From Shewanella gelidii (GTDB lineage Bacteria; Pseudomonadota; Gammaproteobacteria; Enterobacterales; Shewanellaceae): DNA of 64,000 nt. This document shows positions 22,590-35,366 of this stretch, in pieces. Every line of letters starts with the position of its first letter. Position 1 is the stretch's first letter. The stretch is taken from assembly GCF_014647855.1 (NCBI RefSeq), contig NZ_BMPZ01000012.1, positions 31,103 through 95,102 of the forward strand, written 5' to 3'. A program made the position numbers and the translations under genes. The notes beneath the pieces were generated by a model, which saw only the letters and a list, made by a program, of their open reading frames with translations, ran no database searches and was not told the origin of the DNA.

Positions 22590-24218
22590 TTATTTTAAGC
22601 CTTTCTTTTCCAGTTGGGCATAAATATATTTTTGTTGTGTAATCGCAACAAGGTTACCCACCAACCAGTATAGAACGAGACCAGCTGGGAACCATAGGAA
22701 GAATACTGTGAAAATAACAGGCATCCACTGCATCATTTTCACTTGCATCGGATCCATAGTCGGTGCCATGGGTTGCATTTTTTGCATGAGGAACATCGAT
22801 AGACCCATTAAAATAGGCATGATGTAGTAAGGATCTTGTACTGACAAATCGTCAATCCAAAGGAAAAATGGCGCATGGCGCAACTCGACGCTTTCCATTA
22901 GCACCCAATACAATGCAATGAAGATTGGCATTTGTAATAGAATAGGAAGACAACCACCCATTGGGTTTACCTTCTCTTTCTTGTACAACTCCATCATCGC
23001 AGGTCCCATCTTTTGACGGTCATCGCCATACTTATCTTTAAGCGCTTGCAGTTTTGGCTGAAGGTTGCGCATTTTTGCCATAGAGGTGTATTGCGCTTTC
23101 GTCAGTGGATATAAACCACCACGAACAGTCAAGGTGATCAAAATAATTGCGATACCCCAGTTACCAACAAGCGACTGGAAGAACATCAAAAGCTTACTAA
23201 TTGGAACTGCTAACCACCATAGGAAACCATAATCTACTACGAGGTTCAGGCTTTCAGAAAGTGCAGAAAGTGCAGGTTGATCTTTTGGACCAACATAGAA
23301 CTCAGCTGAAATTAACTGTTGTGAATTAGGAAGAACATCAACGGCTTGACCAGTAAAACCAATATTTGCAAGGTTACCATTCGTGAGTCGAGTAAAGATT
23401 GTATTTACTTGCTCCGCAGGTGGAACCCAAGCAGATACAAAGTAATGCTGTAGCATTGCTGCCCAGCCACCTTTTGTCGCGACATTTAGGTTTTCATCTT
23501 GAATATCGTCAAATGCGTACTTTTCGTAGCGAGTATCTTGGGTAGAGTATGCGCCGCCTCGGTATGTCGGCATCATCATGCTGCCTTCAGCTTGGTTGAT
23601 GCTTTGCTTGATTTGCCCATACATTTGAACTTGGAGGTTATCCGAAGTTGGGTTATCAATTTTATAACTTACAGAGATATTGTATTTGCCACGGTGGAAT
23701 GTGAAGACCTTGGTATAAGTTGCACCATTGTCTGCGACAAATGTGAGTGGCACTTCTAAAGTATCTTTGTCGTCAGCAAGTGAATAGTGAGTAGATTCGC
23801 TGCTAAAGGCTGCACGACCAGCTTTACTATCGATACCTGCAGGGCCGATTAAGCCACTTTGTGCGATATAGGTGAATGAATGAGTTTGTTCAAGTAGAAC
23901 AAAAGATTCTTCTGAATCGAGTTCGCGCGCATGGTTTAACAGCGCAGAATAGACGATATCACCGCCAACAGGATTGATTTTTAGGTCAAATTGGTCTGTT
24001 GTTACTGTAATTAGATCCTTTGATACAACTAATGCCTCAGGCATCGCAACAGCAGACTGAGGAACATCAGAACTATTTGTTGTACTGGCAGGGATTGATG
24101 CTGACGCAGAGATTTCTTGCGCAGCAGGTTGAGGAGCATTTTCCATTTGCCATTGTTGAAACAACAAGTAACTGACGAACAGTAGTCCTATTAGCAATAT
24201 ATTGCGTTGAGATTCCAT
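22590..24218 (-). CDS. yidC: Membrane protein insertase YidC
   Basis: YidC inserts and folds inner-membrane proteins, with or without SecYEG. The 542 residues comprise an N-terminal signal-anchor helix ([19 protein letters not shown]), a large periplasmic beta-sandwich domain (about 60-330), and five conserved C-terminal helices with the cytoplasmic hairpin ([19 protein letters not shown]), including the intramembrane Arg region. It lies 3 bp from yidD in the conserved rpmH-rnpA-yidD-yidC-mnmE cluster. Confidence 0.98.
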   Translation of the reverse strand: MESQRNILLIGLLFVSYLLFQQWQMENAPQPAAQEISASASIPASTTNSSDVPQSAVAMPEALVVSKDLITVTTDQFDLKINPVGGDIVYSALLNHARELDSEESFVLLEQTHSFTYIAQSGLIGPAGIDSKAGRAAFSSESTHYSLADDKDTLEVPLTFVADNGATYTKVFTFHRGKYNISVSYKIDNPTSDNLQVQMYGQIKQSINQAEGSMMMPTYRGGAYSTQDTRYEKYAFDDIQDENLNVATKGGWAAMLQHYFVSAWVPPAEQVNTIFTRLTNGNLANIGFTGQAVDVLPNSQQLISAEFYVGPKDQPALSALSESLNLVVDYGFLWWLAVPISKLLMFFQSLVGNWGIAIILITLTVRGGLYPLTKAQYTSMAKMRNLQPKLQALKDKYGDDRQKMGPAMMELYKKEKVNPMGGCLPILLQMPIFIALYWVLMESVELRHAPFFLWIDDLSVQDPYYIMPILMGLSMFLMQKMQPMAPTMDPMQVKMMQWMPVIFTVFFLWFPAGLVLYWLVGNLVAITQQKYIYAQLEKKGLK

Positions 24219-24221
24219 AGC

Positions 24222-24476
24222 CTATTTATTACACCTATCTTTTTTAGGGGGGACGGGATCACTACCGCCAGCATGTAAAGGATGACATTTTAATATGCGT
24301 TTGAGCGCAAGCCAACATCCTTTCACTGTTCCGTGAGCCATAATTGCTTCAATAGCATAATGTGAGCAAGTCGGATCAAAACGGCAGCGGGGGCCCAGCA
24401 TAGGGCTGATTATTATTTGATAGCCGCGAATTAACGCGGTTATTAGCCATTGTAGCGGCGACTTAGTTTTCGCCAT
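24222..24476 (-). CDS. yidD: Membrane protein insertion efficiency factor YidD
   Basis: A small 84-residue membrane-associated protein with an amphipathic N-terminus and three conserved cysteines ([14 protein letters not shown] and [10 protein letters not shown]). In E. coli it helps YidC-dependent insertion. It overlaps the 3' end of rnpA by 34 bp, indicating translational coupling. Confidence 0.96.
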   Translation of the reverse strand: MAKTKSPLQWLITALIRGYQIIISPMLGPRCRFDPTCSHYAIEAIMAHGTVKGCWLALKRILKCHPLHAGGSDPVPPKKDRCNK

Positions 24477-24799
24477 AGCTTTTCTACCAATTTTTTTAGT
24501 TCGGGATTTTCCATCTCTAATACGCCACTTCTGACAAGGACAACAATATCCAAATCAGGCAGATCATGTTGATGCAGACGAAAGCTATCACGAACGACTC
24601 GTTTTACACGATTGCGTTGGTTTGCATTTTTTATGAAGCGCTTTGCTACAGTAAGTCCTAAACGAGGATGTTTCTCTTCGTTGGGTATAGCAAGAAGGGT
24701 TATTTCAGCAGAAGAAGCTTTGATGGGGTTGTTGAATACAGATTTAAATTGCGCGGGAGTTAACAAACGTAACTCCCGCGTAAAGGTGTAACTAGTCAC
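24443..24799 (-). CDS. rnpA: Ribonuclease P protein component
   Basis: This protein subunit of RNase P assists the RNA in 5' maturation of tRNAs. The 118-residue basic protein contains the RNR motif region [15 protein letters not shown] (about 58-72) and the N-terminal [17 protein letters not shown]. It starts 19 bp after the rpmH stop and is cotranscribed with it. Confidence 0.97.
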   Translation of the reverse strand: MTSYTFTRELRLLTPAQFKSVFNNPIKASSAEITLLAIPNEEKHPRLGLTVAKRFIKNANQRNRVKRVVRDSFRLHQHDLPDLDIVVLVRSGVLEMENPELKKLVEKLWRKLSRRYNG

Positions 24800-24817
24800 C
24801 TGATTATCGTCCTGCTA

Positions 24818-24955
24818 TTAAGCAGAAAGGCGAGCACGACCCTTGGCACGGCGGCGAGCCAATACCTTACGGCCATTTGCAGTCGCCATACGAGCGCGGA
24901 AGCCGTGAGAACGCTTGCGCTTCAGGTTGCTAGGTTGAAAAGTACGTTTACTCAT
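24818..24955 (-). CDS. rpmH: 50S ribosomal protein L34
   Basis: This 45-residue basic ribosomal protein starts [19 protein letters not shown] and ends in a block of Arg/Lys/Ala. It is the first gene of the rpmH-rnpA-yidD-yidC cluster, has a strong promoter about 75 bp upstream, and is divergent from dnaA. In E. coli the L34 start is MKRTFQPS; here one residue is added after Met. Confidence 0.97.
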   Translation of the reverse strand: MSKRTFQPSNLKRKRSHGFRARMATANGRKVLARRRAKGRARLSA

Positions 24956-25026
24956 GATGGCAATCCGTCTTTGTTAGTGAATAAACCTTATCCCTAAAAT
25001 AGAGGTAAGGGCAAAAAAGAGGCCGA

Positions 25027-25055
25027 ATTGTAATCACTTTAAGTTTTGCCGTCAA
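25027..25055 (-). promoter_or_regulatory. Sigma70 promoter of rpmH-rnpA
   Basis: On the minus strand, TTGACG (25050-25055) and TACAAT (25027-25032) are separated by 17 bp, a near-consensus promoter directed at rpmH. Confidence 0.8.
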
Positions 25056-25089
25056 TAAGCAAAGGGCTTTAGTGAGCAAATTCTGACAC

Positions 25090-25396
25090 TATTTTTATTG
25101 ATCATTTATGCTTTCTACACCATAGGATGTGGATAACTCTGTGAACGGACACTATATCTAGTGGTTTTACCGATCAATAAATAGATCAAACAGAGGGGAT
25201 TATAGATCAAAGCTGATCCCTTAACCAAGCTGGATTTGCAGATTAATAGCGGGTTTGCGATCGGTTGCGATCTCAAATGATCACTATATTCACAGGATCA
25301 TGATCGCGTTGGGGATAAATCTATTTTAAGGATAGCGATCAGCGCGTTCACACTATAGAATACCCTCTTTGAGTTTTGATCTTTGGGGATAAGTCC
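25090..25396. promoter_or_regulatory. dnaA upstream control region: GATC cluster with a consensus DnaA box
   Basis: Twelve GATC sites lie between about 25099 and 25382, and a perfect DnaA box TGTGGATAA is at 25129-25137. This fits autoregulation by DnaA and SeqA/Dam-dependent repression of dnaA, as known in E. coli. No clear -35/-10 pair for dnaA is seen; TATAGAAT near 25353-25361 is a weak candidate. Confidence 0.7.
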
Positions 25397-26782
25397 GTGG
25401 CGGTTTCACTTTGGCAACAATGTATCGGTAGGCTGCAAGATGAGCTTTCAGCTCAGCAGTTCAGTATGTGGATCAGACCGTTACAAGCTGAAATGGATGG
25501 GGATACCCTTGTTTTATACGCACCAAATCGATTTGTTTTAGATTGGGTAAAAGGCAAGTACATCAATATTATCAATCAGTTTTTTACTGAACAAATGGGC
25601 AGTGATGCGCCGAAGTTGCGGTTTGATATTGGTAGCCGACCTTCTGCTGCCAAACCAGATCAGCCTATCGCAACGTCAAAAAATAACAATCAGCCTAAAT
25701 CTCAAGTCGCTAACCCTCGAGCTGCATTTAATGGCAATCAAGAACCAGCAGCGGCAAATTATCGGTCTAATATCAACCCAACATATCAGTTCGATAACTT
25801 TGTTGAAGGTAAATCGAACCAGCTGGGCAAAGCAGCTGCATTGCAGGTGGCAGAAAACCCTGGGGGCGCATATAACCCGTTATTTTTATATGGTGGCACC
25901 GGTTTGGGTAAAACCCATCTCCTGCATGCTGTCGGTAATGGCATTATAAAAAACAAACCGGATGCGAAAGTTGTCTACATGCATTCCGAACGTTTTGTGC
26001 AAGATATGGTGAAAGCACTTCAAAACAATGCGATTGAGGACTTCAAACGTTACTATCGCGGCGTAGATGCACTATTTATTGATGACATTCAATTTTTTGC
26101 CAATAAAGATCGATCCCAAGAAGAGTTTTTCCATACGTTCAACGCGTTGCTAGAAGGTAATCATCAGATTATCCTAACTTCAGATCGCTACCCAAAAGAA
26201 ATTGACGGTGTAGAAGACCGACTTAAATCTCGATTTGGTTGGGGATTAACGGTTGCCATTGAACCACCCGAGTTAGAAACGCGGGTCGCGATTTTGATGA
26301 GAAAGGCTGAAGAGAGTGGCATTAACTTACCCGATGAAGTGGCGTTCTTTATTGCTAAGCGGTTGCGCTCGAACGTGCGTGAACTCGAAGGCGCACTGAA
26401 TCGAGTGATCGCAAATGCTAACTTTACGGGTCGACCGATTACGATTGATTTTGTTCGCGAAGCGCTTCGAGATCTATTAGCGCTACAAGAAAAGCTGGTT
26501 ACCGTAGATAATATTCAAAAAACGGTTGCTGAGTATTACAAAATAAAAATGGCTGACATGCTCTCAAAAAGACGTTCTCGGAGTGTTGCTCGTCCAAGAC
26601 AAATGGCCATGGCATTATCAAAAGAATTAACGAACCAAAGCTTGCCTGAAATTGGGGATGCATTTGGTGGACGTGACCATACGACAGTGCTTCATGCTTG
26701 TCGAAAAATTGCTCAGTTACGGGAAGAGAGTCACGATATTAAAGAAGATTATGCAAACTTGATCAGAACTTTATCTTCTTAG
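25397..26782 (+). CDS. dnaA: Chromosomal replication initiator protein DnaA
   Basis: DnaA is the AAA+ initiator that binds DnaA boxes and opens oriC. The start is the GTG at 25397 ([18 protein letters not shown], matching homologues) with GGGGAT upstream; a TTG at 25376 is in frame but gives a non-conserved extension. About 461 residues: N-terminal DnaB-interaction domain (1-85), a variable Asn/Gln-rich linker, the AAA+ domain with [13 protein letters not shown] and LFIDDIQFF, and domain IV with the DnaA signature [15 protein letters not shown]. It is followed 16 bp later by dnaN. Confidence 0.98.
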   Translation: MAVSLWQQCIGRLQDELSAQQFSMWIRPLQAEMDGDTLVLYAPNRFVLDWVKGKYINIINQFFTEQMGSDAPKLRFDIGSRPSAAKPDQPIATSKNNNQPKSQVANPRAAFNGNQEPAAANYRSNINPTYQFDNFVEGKSNQLGKAAALQVAENPGGAYNPLFLYGGTGLGKTHLLHAVGNGIIKNKPDAKVVYMHSERFVQDMVKALQNNAIEDFKRYYRGVDALFIDDIQFFANKDRSQEEFFHTFNALLEGNHQIILTSDRYPKEIDGVEDRLKSRFGWGLTVAIEPPELETRVAILMRKAEESGINLPDEVAFFIAKRLRSNVRELEGALNRVIANANFTGRPITIDFVREALRDLLALQEKLVTVDNIQKTVAEYYKIKMADMLSKRRSRSVARPRQMAMALSKELTNQSLPEIGDAFGGRDHTTVLHACRKIAQLREESHDIKEDYANLIRTLSS

Positions 26783-26798
26783 TCAGGGAATAGAAACT

Positions 26799-27899
26799 AT
26801 GAAATTTTCAATTGATAGGGATGCCCTATTAAAGCCGCTTCAATTGGTATGTGGAGCGGTAGAAAGACGACATAATTTGCCTATTTTGGCTAATGTTTTG
26901 GTTGAAGTGAGTGGTCACTCACTTAAGTTGACCGGAACCGATTTAGAAGTAGAGCTAGTCGGCCAAGCTGAGCTACAAGGCGATGTAGAAGAAGGCCGTA
27001 CGACAGTGCCTGCGAAAAAGTTGCTTGATATTGTTAAGTCTTTACCGGATCAGGTTGAGCTTAAAATCGAACATCAGGAGAATCGTTGGTTATTGCGCTC
27101 TGGTCGTAGTCGCTTTACGTTAGCCACGCTTCCAGCTGAAGAATACCCTAATGTTGAGGCTTTCCAGGCAGACATTAATTTTACCCTGAAGCAGGGCACA
27201 TTAAAGTCACTGATTGACGCGACACAGTTCTCGATGGCTAACCAAGATGTTCGTTATTATTTGAATGGTCTGCTTTTGGAAACGGAAGGCAATATCCTGC
27301 GTACCATTGCGACAGATGGTCATCGGTTGGCATTAAGTCATCGCATGATTGAAGCGTCATTGCCAGAGAAGCAAGTGATTGTTCCACGTAAAGGGGTTAT
27401 GGAGCTGGTTCGTCTTATCGAAGATGAAGAACAAGAGATTTCCATTGCTATTGGTGATAATGCGATTCGTGCGACGACACCAACAGCTGTGTTTACCAGT
27501 AAGCTTGTTGATGGTCGCTTCCCCGATTACCGCCGTGTATTGCCAAAAGGCGGGGATAAGATTGTTATTGCGAGTCGAGGGCAGTTAAAACAAGCCTTAA
27601 TGCGTGCTTCTATTCTTTCGAATGAAAAGTTCCGCGGGGTTCGTATTCAGCTTGAACAAAACTTGCTAAAAATTACTGCAAATAACCCAGAGCAAGAAGA
27701 AGCGGAAGAGATTATTGATGTTGAATATGAGAATCAAGAGTTAGAGATGGGATTCAATGTCAGCTATTTACTTGATGTACTCAATAGTCTGCGTAGTGAT
27801 GATGTTCGTATTACGCTGATTGATGGTAACTCGAGTGCACTTATAGAGAACCATGTAGAAGAAGATTCTATGTATGTGGTTATGCCAATGCGCCTCTAA
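26799..27899 (+). CDS. dnaN: DNA polymerase III subunit beta (sliding clamp)
   Basis: DnaN is the ring-shaped processivity clamp. The 366 residues match E. coli exactly. The three clamp domains are visible: an N-terminus MKFSIDRDALLKPLQLVCGAV, the central IATDGHRLALS, and the C-terminal YVVMPMRL that forms part of the peptide-binding pocket. It lies between dnaA and recF in the canonical operon. Confidence 0.98.
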   Translation: MKFSIDRDALLKPLQLVCGAVERRHNLPILANVLVEVSGHSLKLTGTDLEVELVGQAELQGDVEEGRTTVPAKKLLDIVKSLPDQVELKIEHQENRWLLRSGRSRFTLATLPAEEYPNVEAFQADINFTLKQGTLKSLIDATQFSMANQDVRYYLNGLLLETEGNILRTIATDGHRLALSHRMIEASLPEKQVIVPRKGVMELVRLIEDEEQEISIAIGDNAIRATTPTAVFTSKLVDGRFPDYRRVLPKGGDKIVIASRGQLKQALMRASILSNEKFRGVRIQLEQNLLKITANNPEQEEAEEIIDVEYENQELEMGFNVSYLLDVLNSLRSDDVRITLIDGNSSALIENHVEEDSMYVVMPMRL

Positions 27900-27956
27900 G
27901 AATCATTAGCCAAATTTTATTTGGTTAATTTTATAGGCAAGTTGCTACGAGAATCT

Positions 27957-31473
<3,517 letters not shown>

Positions 31474-31501
31474 TTTATACCAAATTTTCTCGGTAAGAAG
31501 A

Positions 31502-31533
31502 TAAAAACCAAGCTCGTATAGCTTGGTTTTTTT
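31502..31533. terminator. Terminator between gyrB and pxpCA
   Basis: The 9-bp stem AAACCAAGC / GCTTGGTTT (31505-31513 with 31521-31529) has loop TCGTATA and is followed by a T run on the plus strand. Upstream As allow it to act in reverse too. Confidence 0.88.
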
Positions 31534-31580
31534 ATGCCAAATTTTTGCAATTGGCTTTGGAGAGAATGATGAGGTTTGCT

Positions 31581-33320
31581 TTAAGCTTTGAGTAAATCAC
31601 GTATCGCTTTGGCAAAATCTAAAGCGTGTTGGTTGTCACCATGAACACAAAGGCTTGTGGCGTCAACTTTGAGTGTTCCATAATCAAGCGTCGAAATGGG
31701 CGTAGTCGTTTGTATGTGCCGAACTTGTTGTAGCACAGTTTGCAAATCGTTGATGACAGCACCATTGCTTGTTCGTGGTGCCAGCGTGCCGTTGCTGAGA
31801 TATCTTCGATCGGCAAATGCTTCACTAATGGTCTCTACACCTGCGTCTTCTGCCCATTGCACGATAGGGCTGTTTGCCAGCACCATCAGCTGTAGATTGG
31901 GCGCTAATCCATCATGACCATTTCGCGAGAGAGTTTGTAACTCTTTTACGAGTCGAAATAGTATCTGCGCAGTTTTCGGTTCTTTTGCTGCGATATTGTA
32001 AAGGGCGCCGTGGGGTTTGATATAACGAATTGTTTGGCTCTGTAAGCGACATTGTGCTGCGAGAGCGAGGACTTGGCTTAATAGGGTGCCATAGAGTGCC
32101 TCATCTTCTATATCCATGGCTGCTCGGCCAAAGTTTTTTGGATCGGGGTAGCTTGGATGCGCACCGATAATGACCTGATGCCTTTTCGCCAACTTGATCG
32201 TTGCTGCCATTGAGCTATCGTTGCCCACATGACCGCCACAAGCAATGTTGGCGCAATCTATGATTTCAAATAATTCAGCATCACAGTCACCACCTTCACC
32301 AATATCAGCATTTAGCTGAAGTGGAGAATATCGGTGTTGCATGGTTTTTGTATTCATATTCTGACTATCTAAAAGGCTAAGCTGATGTCTTATTTGAAAA
32401 AAATATCGATGCCAACCATCTAGTGCTCGTTCAGCTTCATCAATATCAACTACTTGGAAAGAGAATTGCTGTCCCGGCCGTAACTGAGCCAGTTTCCACA
32501 AATCGGCGTCTATCACATTGGCAATTCGAGGATATCCCCCAGTCGCTTGTGCGTCGGCGAGTAATATAATGGGCTGGCCGTTGGGGGGAAGTTGGATTAA
32601 TCCTGGATGGACTGCGTGGGATCGCATACTTAGATTTTGTGCCATTTGTAGCACTCGCTGGCTTTTTACTCGAGCGCCCATACGGTTACTATTTGCTTGG
32701 AGTTGCCACAAGCTCTTCTCAAAAAGATGCTGGCTATCTATGGTGAGCTGATCAAATTCAGGCCCTTTGATCACCCGAATCGGTAGGAGGTTAAGGGGTT
32801 GACTAACCGTTGTCGTGGTCTTTATTTTATTTAAGCGAGAGTTTGGAATTTCATTGCGCTCTAGGTGATCATCGGCCAAGATTGGGCGCCCATCACATCC
32901 TCCAAAACCATTGGTAGTATCGGTTGAGCCCGAATGTAGTACCGAGTTAACTTTAAATCCACCTTCAACAGCAAGATAGCAACGCATCCCTGTTTTAGCG
33001 CCGTTAAGAATGAAGTGCTGACCCTGTTTTAGTAAAAACCGACTGGCGGGCCAGATGCGCTGTTCGAGGCCATGGCCTTGGATGTGAGCGTTAAAGTCAG
33101 CGCCTGTTATTGAAAGCCAGCAGTCTTTGGTCGCCAATAATTCAACTGGACCAAATGTTATTTCGAGAACGGCTGCGTCGGTGTTGTGTAGTAGCATATT
33201 AGCGAGCTGCATTGCAGGCAAATCCAATGCGCCACAATGACTCACACCAAGGTGTTGTGAGGCATGACGACCACTATCTTGTATTGTGTTATGAAATCCC
33301 GCCTGAATAACCCTAAGCAT
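31581..33320 (-). CDS. 5-oxoprolinase, fused PxpC-PxpA subunits
   Basis: The product combines two subunits of the prokaryotic 5-oxoprolinase, which hydrolyses 5-oxoproline to glutamate with ATP. Residues about 1-325 are the PxpC/KipA-type carboxyltransferase-like domain (MLRVIQAGFHNTIQDSGR, GLIQLPPNGQPIILLADAQATGGYPRIA region). After a linker (about 325-335) comes a complete PxpA/LamB-YcsF domain (LNADIGEGGDCD, NIACGGHVGND, IIGAHPSYPD, IRYIKPHGALYN). The start is the ATG at 33320, where the pxpB stop TAG abuts; a TTG at 33338 is in frame. About 579 residues. Separate pxpA, pxpB and pxpC genes are usual, so the C-to-A fusion is noteworthy. Confidence 0.92.
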   Translation of the reverse strand: MLRVIQAGFHNTIQDSGRHASQHLGVSHCGALDLPAMQLANMLLHNTDAAVLEITFGPVELLATKDCWLSITGADFNAHIQGHGLEQRIWPASRFLLKQGQHFILNGAKTGMRCYLAVEGGFKVNSVLHSGSTDTTNGFGGCDGRPILADDHLERNEIPNSRLNKIKTTTTVSQPLNLLPIRVIKGPEFDQLTIDSQHLFEKSLWQLQANSNRMGARVKSQRVLQMAQNLSMRSHAVHPGLIQLPPNGQPIILLADAQATGGYPRIANVIDADLWKLAQLRPGQQFSFQVVDIDEAERALDGWHRYFFQIRHQLSLLDSQNMNTKTMQHRYSPLQLNADIGEGGDCDAELFEIIDCANIACGGHVGNDSSMAATIKLAKRHQVIIGAHPSYPDPKNFGRAAMDIEDEALYGTLLSQVLALAAQCRLQSQTIRYIKPHGALYNIAAKEPKTAQILFRLVKELQTLSRNGHDGLAPNLQLMVLANSPIVQWAEDAGVETISEAFADRRYLSNGTLAPRTSNGAVINDLQTVLQQVRHIQTTTPISTLDYGTLKVDATSLCVHGDNQHALDFAKAIRDLLKA

Positions 33321-33321
33321 C

Positions 33322-34071
33322 CTATACGCCTCGCTCAAAAGCAGAAACGGCTTTGAAAGTTACACTATCGCCGGGACGAAACAGACAAGAAGGGCTGCGG
33401 TTATGATCGAACAATATCAAATCGGTTCTGCCGATAATATGCCAGCCGCCAGGCGAGTCATTTGGATAAACTCCTGTGGATTCACCGCCGATAGCAACAG
33501 AACCAGCAGGAATTTTGAGTCTCGGGTTAGCCAGCCGAGGTGTGTGTAGGCGTTTATCTAAGTTTCCCAAGTAAGCAAAGCCGGGCTGAAAACCTAAAAA
33601 ATAGATTGGATATTCACTTTGACAATGGATATCAACGACTTGTTTTGGTGAAAGCCCGCGCTCGGCTGCGAGCTTATTCAGATCGGGCCCATATGATGGG
33701 TTTTCTGTGCCATAGATGACTGGTACTACAATGTGCTGAGCCGAATGTTGGGCATCGCGACTACAAAGCATTTGTTGCCAAAGGGTTTGCAATTCATTGA
33801 GCCAGTAATCGATATGATTTGAATGTTTAAGGTACAGCGTAAGATTTAAAAAACCTGAAACGACACTGATGATAGCGTCTGTGAAGTTTTCTGTGTTTTG
33901 TGGTCGACTATAAATATCAAAGTTATAGTCGGGTAAAATACTATCCCGTAGTGATTCCGCTAAAACATTGATTTTGTTTTGGGTGCTGGTTTCTGATTGA
34001 TTACAGTATGTAGCTTCGACTTCAAGTACAATAGCTCGCTCAGAGAGGCGATACACTCTATATCCAGTCAC
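33322..34071 (-). CDS. pxpB: 5-oxoprolinase subunit PxpB (KipI-like)
   Basis: A subunit of prokaryotic 5-oxoprolinase with a carboxyltransferase subdomain (KipI/cyclophilin-like). The 249 residues contain the family motifs YFLGFQPGFAYLGNLD (about 153-168) and IPAGSVAIGGESTGVYP followed by SPGGWHIIGRT. It is the first gene of a two-gene operon with the fused pxpCA, which starts one base after its stop. The region before about residue 120 is more divergent, as is normal for this family. Confidence 0.9.
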   Translation of the reverse strand: MTGYRVYRLSERAIVLEVEATYCNQSETSTQNKINVLAESLRDSILPDYNFDIYSRPQNTENFTDAIISVVSGFLNLTLYLKHSNHIDYWLNELQTLWQQMLCSRDAQHSAQHIVVPVIYGTENPSYGPDLNKLAAERGLSPKQVVDIHCQSEYPIYFLGFQPGFAYLGNLDKRLHTPRLANPRLKIPAGSVAIGGESTGVYPNDSPGGWHIIGRTDLILFDHNRSPSCLFRPGDSVTFKAVSAFERGV

Positions 34072-34241
34072 GAATACTCTTTAGCTTTTAGCAACATTAA
34101 CTTTTCAACTAAGCTACATTTTAGAGGTCTTTGCTGCAAGTGAAGGGGGTTGATTTATTGTCAACTTGAGTGGGTGTAAGTGCTTACTACGCTCGTGTGG
34201 TCTGGTTTAATTGGTGAATTGAAAGTAGGTGGGTTTTTATC

Positions 34242-35303
34242 GTGTTTAAGAAGCTGTTTTATAGGTTATTCAATATTCGTTCTCAGCAAACCGTTGCTGA
34301 GCCTAAATCCCTTAGTAAAGCCACGGCTTCTAAACCCCATGACTTTTCAGGCTCACCTCTGCGTCAAACAACCATACCGCAGCCTACGCCAGCTGACCTC
34401 GCTCATGAGCCCGTCGATACTTCCGCATTGTTTTACAACTTACTTTTCGTCAGCCAAGGTAGAGATTCCGGTGGGATAGCCAATTCACTTGAGCGGCAAG
34501 TTATGCATCAAGTGGAATCTGCTTTACTCATACCTGAAGATATCGCAGCAAATATATTAAAACTACCCACTCAAGCAATGGCGTTAAACAATTTACTTGC
34601 AGATGATAATGTCGACATTAAGGACGTCATTTTGATATTGCAAAGGGATCCAGTGTTGAGTGCGGAAATTCTAAAGTTATGCAATACCTCGTTGTTTCGG
34701 CGCAACGAAAAAGAAGTGACGAGTATTCAACAGGCCGTTGTTCAGCTTGGAAGAACACAGTTGCGACGCCTGATAACCACATGCAGTATCAAGCAGACGA
34801 TGGAAATTAAGCCGATTTATTTTCGACGTTTCGGTGCGCAAATATGGCGCCACTCGATGCAGGTCGCTTATTTGTGTGGTGAGTTAGCAGAGGCTGACGT
34901 CGAAACGGCATATGTGGTTGGTTTGCTGCATGATGTTGGTAAAATTGCGATTTTTAAGATGTTGCTCGATACATTTGCCCAGGCCTCACCGAACGAGCAA
35001 CCAGAGTCCCGGTTGTTTAAGCAGGTCATGACAACAAAATCGTTGCTTTTAAGTGCGAAATTAACTGAATGCTGGGATTTGCCATCCCACTTTTCGTCTG
35101 TTTTGATCCAACTGGTTAACGCGGATCTAAGTCCAGACTCCCCGATGGCAAAAGTGGTGTGGAGAGCGAATTTGATAAGCGAAGCATCAATGCTTAAGCA
35201 GGAAAATAAATTGAGCGAAGGTCAGTTAAACGATTTACTTAACCGAGTCGAGTTGAGTTATGAGCATTTTTGCAAGTATCACCATAAACTGCAGCAAATG
35301 TAA
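34242..35303 (+). CDS. HDOD domain-containing protein
   Basis: A 353-residue protein starting at GTG 34242 (GGTGG upstream). After a variable Pro/Ser-rich N-terminus (1-60) comes an HDOD domain (about 90-290). The sequence VVGLLHDVGKIAIFKML retains the HD pair of the metal phosphohydrolase fold, but most HDOD proteins lack full catalytic residues and act in signalling, so no reaction is assigned. It stands alone between the divergent pxpB operon and the convergent glyS, with a terminator after it. Confidence 0.85.
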   Translation: MFKKLFYRLFNIRSQQTVAEPKSLSKATASKPHDFSGSPLRQTTIPQPTPADLAHEPVDTSALFYNLLFVSQGRDSGGIANSLERQVMHQVESALLIPEDIAANILKLPTQAMALNNLLADDNVDIKDVILILQRDPVLSAEILKLCNTSLFRRNEKEVTSIQQAVVQLGRTQLRRLITTCSIKQTMEIKPIYFRRFGAQIWRHSMQVAYLCGELAEADVETAYVVGLLHDVGKIAIFKMLLDTFAQASPNEQPESRLFKQVMTTKSLLLSAKLTECWDLPSHFSSVLIQLVNADLSPDSPMAKVVWRANLISEASMLKQENKLSEGQLNDLLNRVELSYEHFCKYHHKLQQM

Positions 35304-35320
35304 TAACGAGTGAGTGATAT

Positions 35321-35352
35321 AAAAAGGCCCCAACGATGTGGGGCTTTTTTTG
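35321..35352. terminator. Bidirectional terminator between HDOD gene and glyS
   Basis: The stem GCCCCA / TGGGGC (35327-35332 with 35339-35344) is flanked by A5 and T8 tracts. It serves both convergent genes. Confidence 0.87.
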
Positions 35353-35366
35353 TTTTGTCAGTTAAA

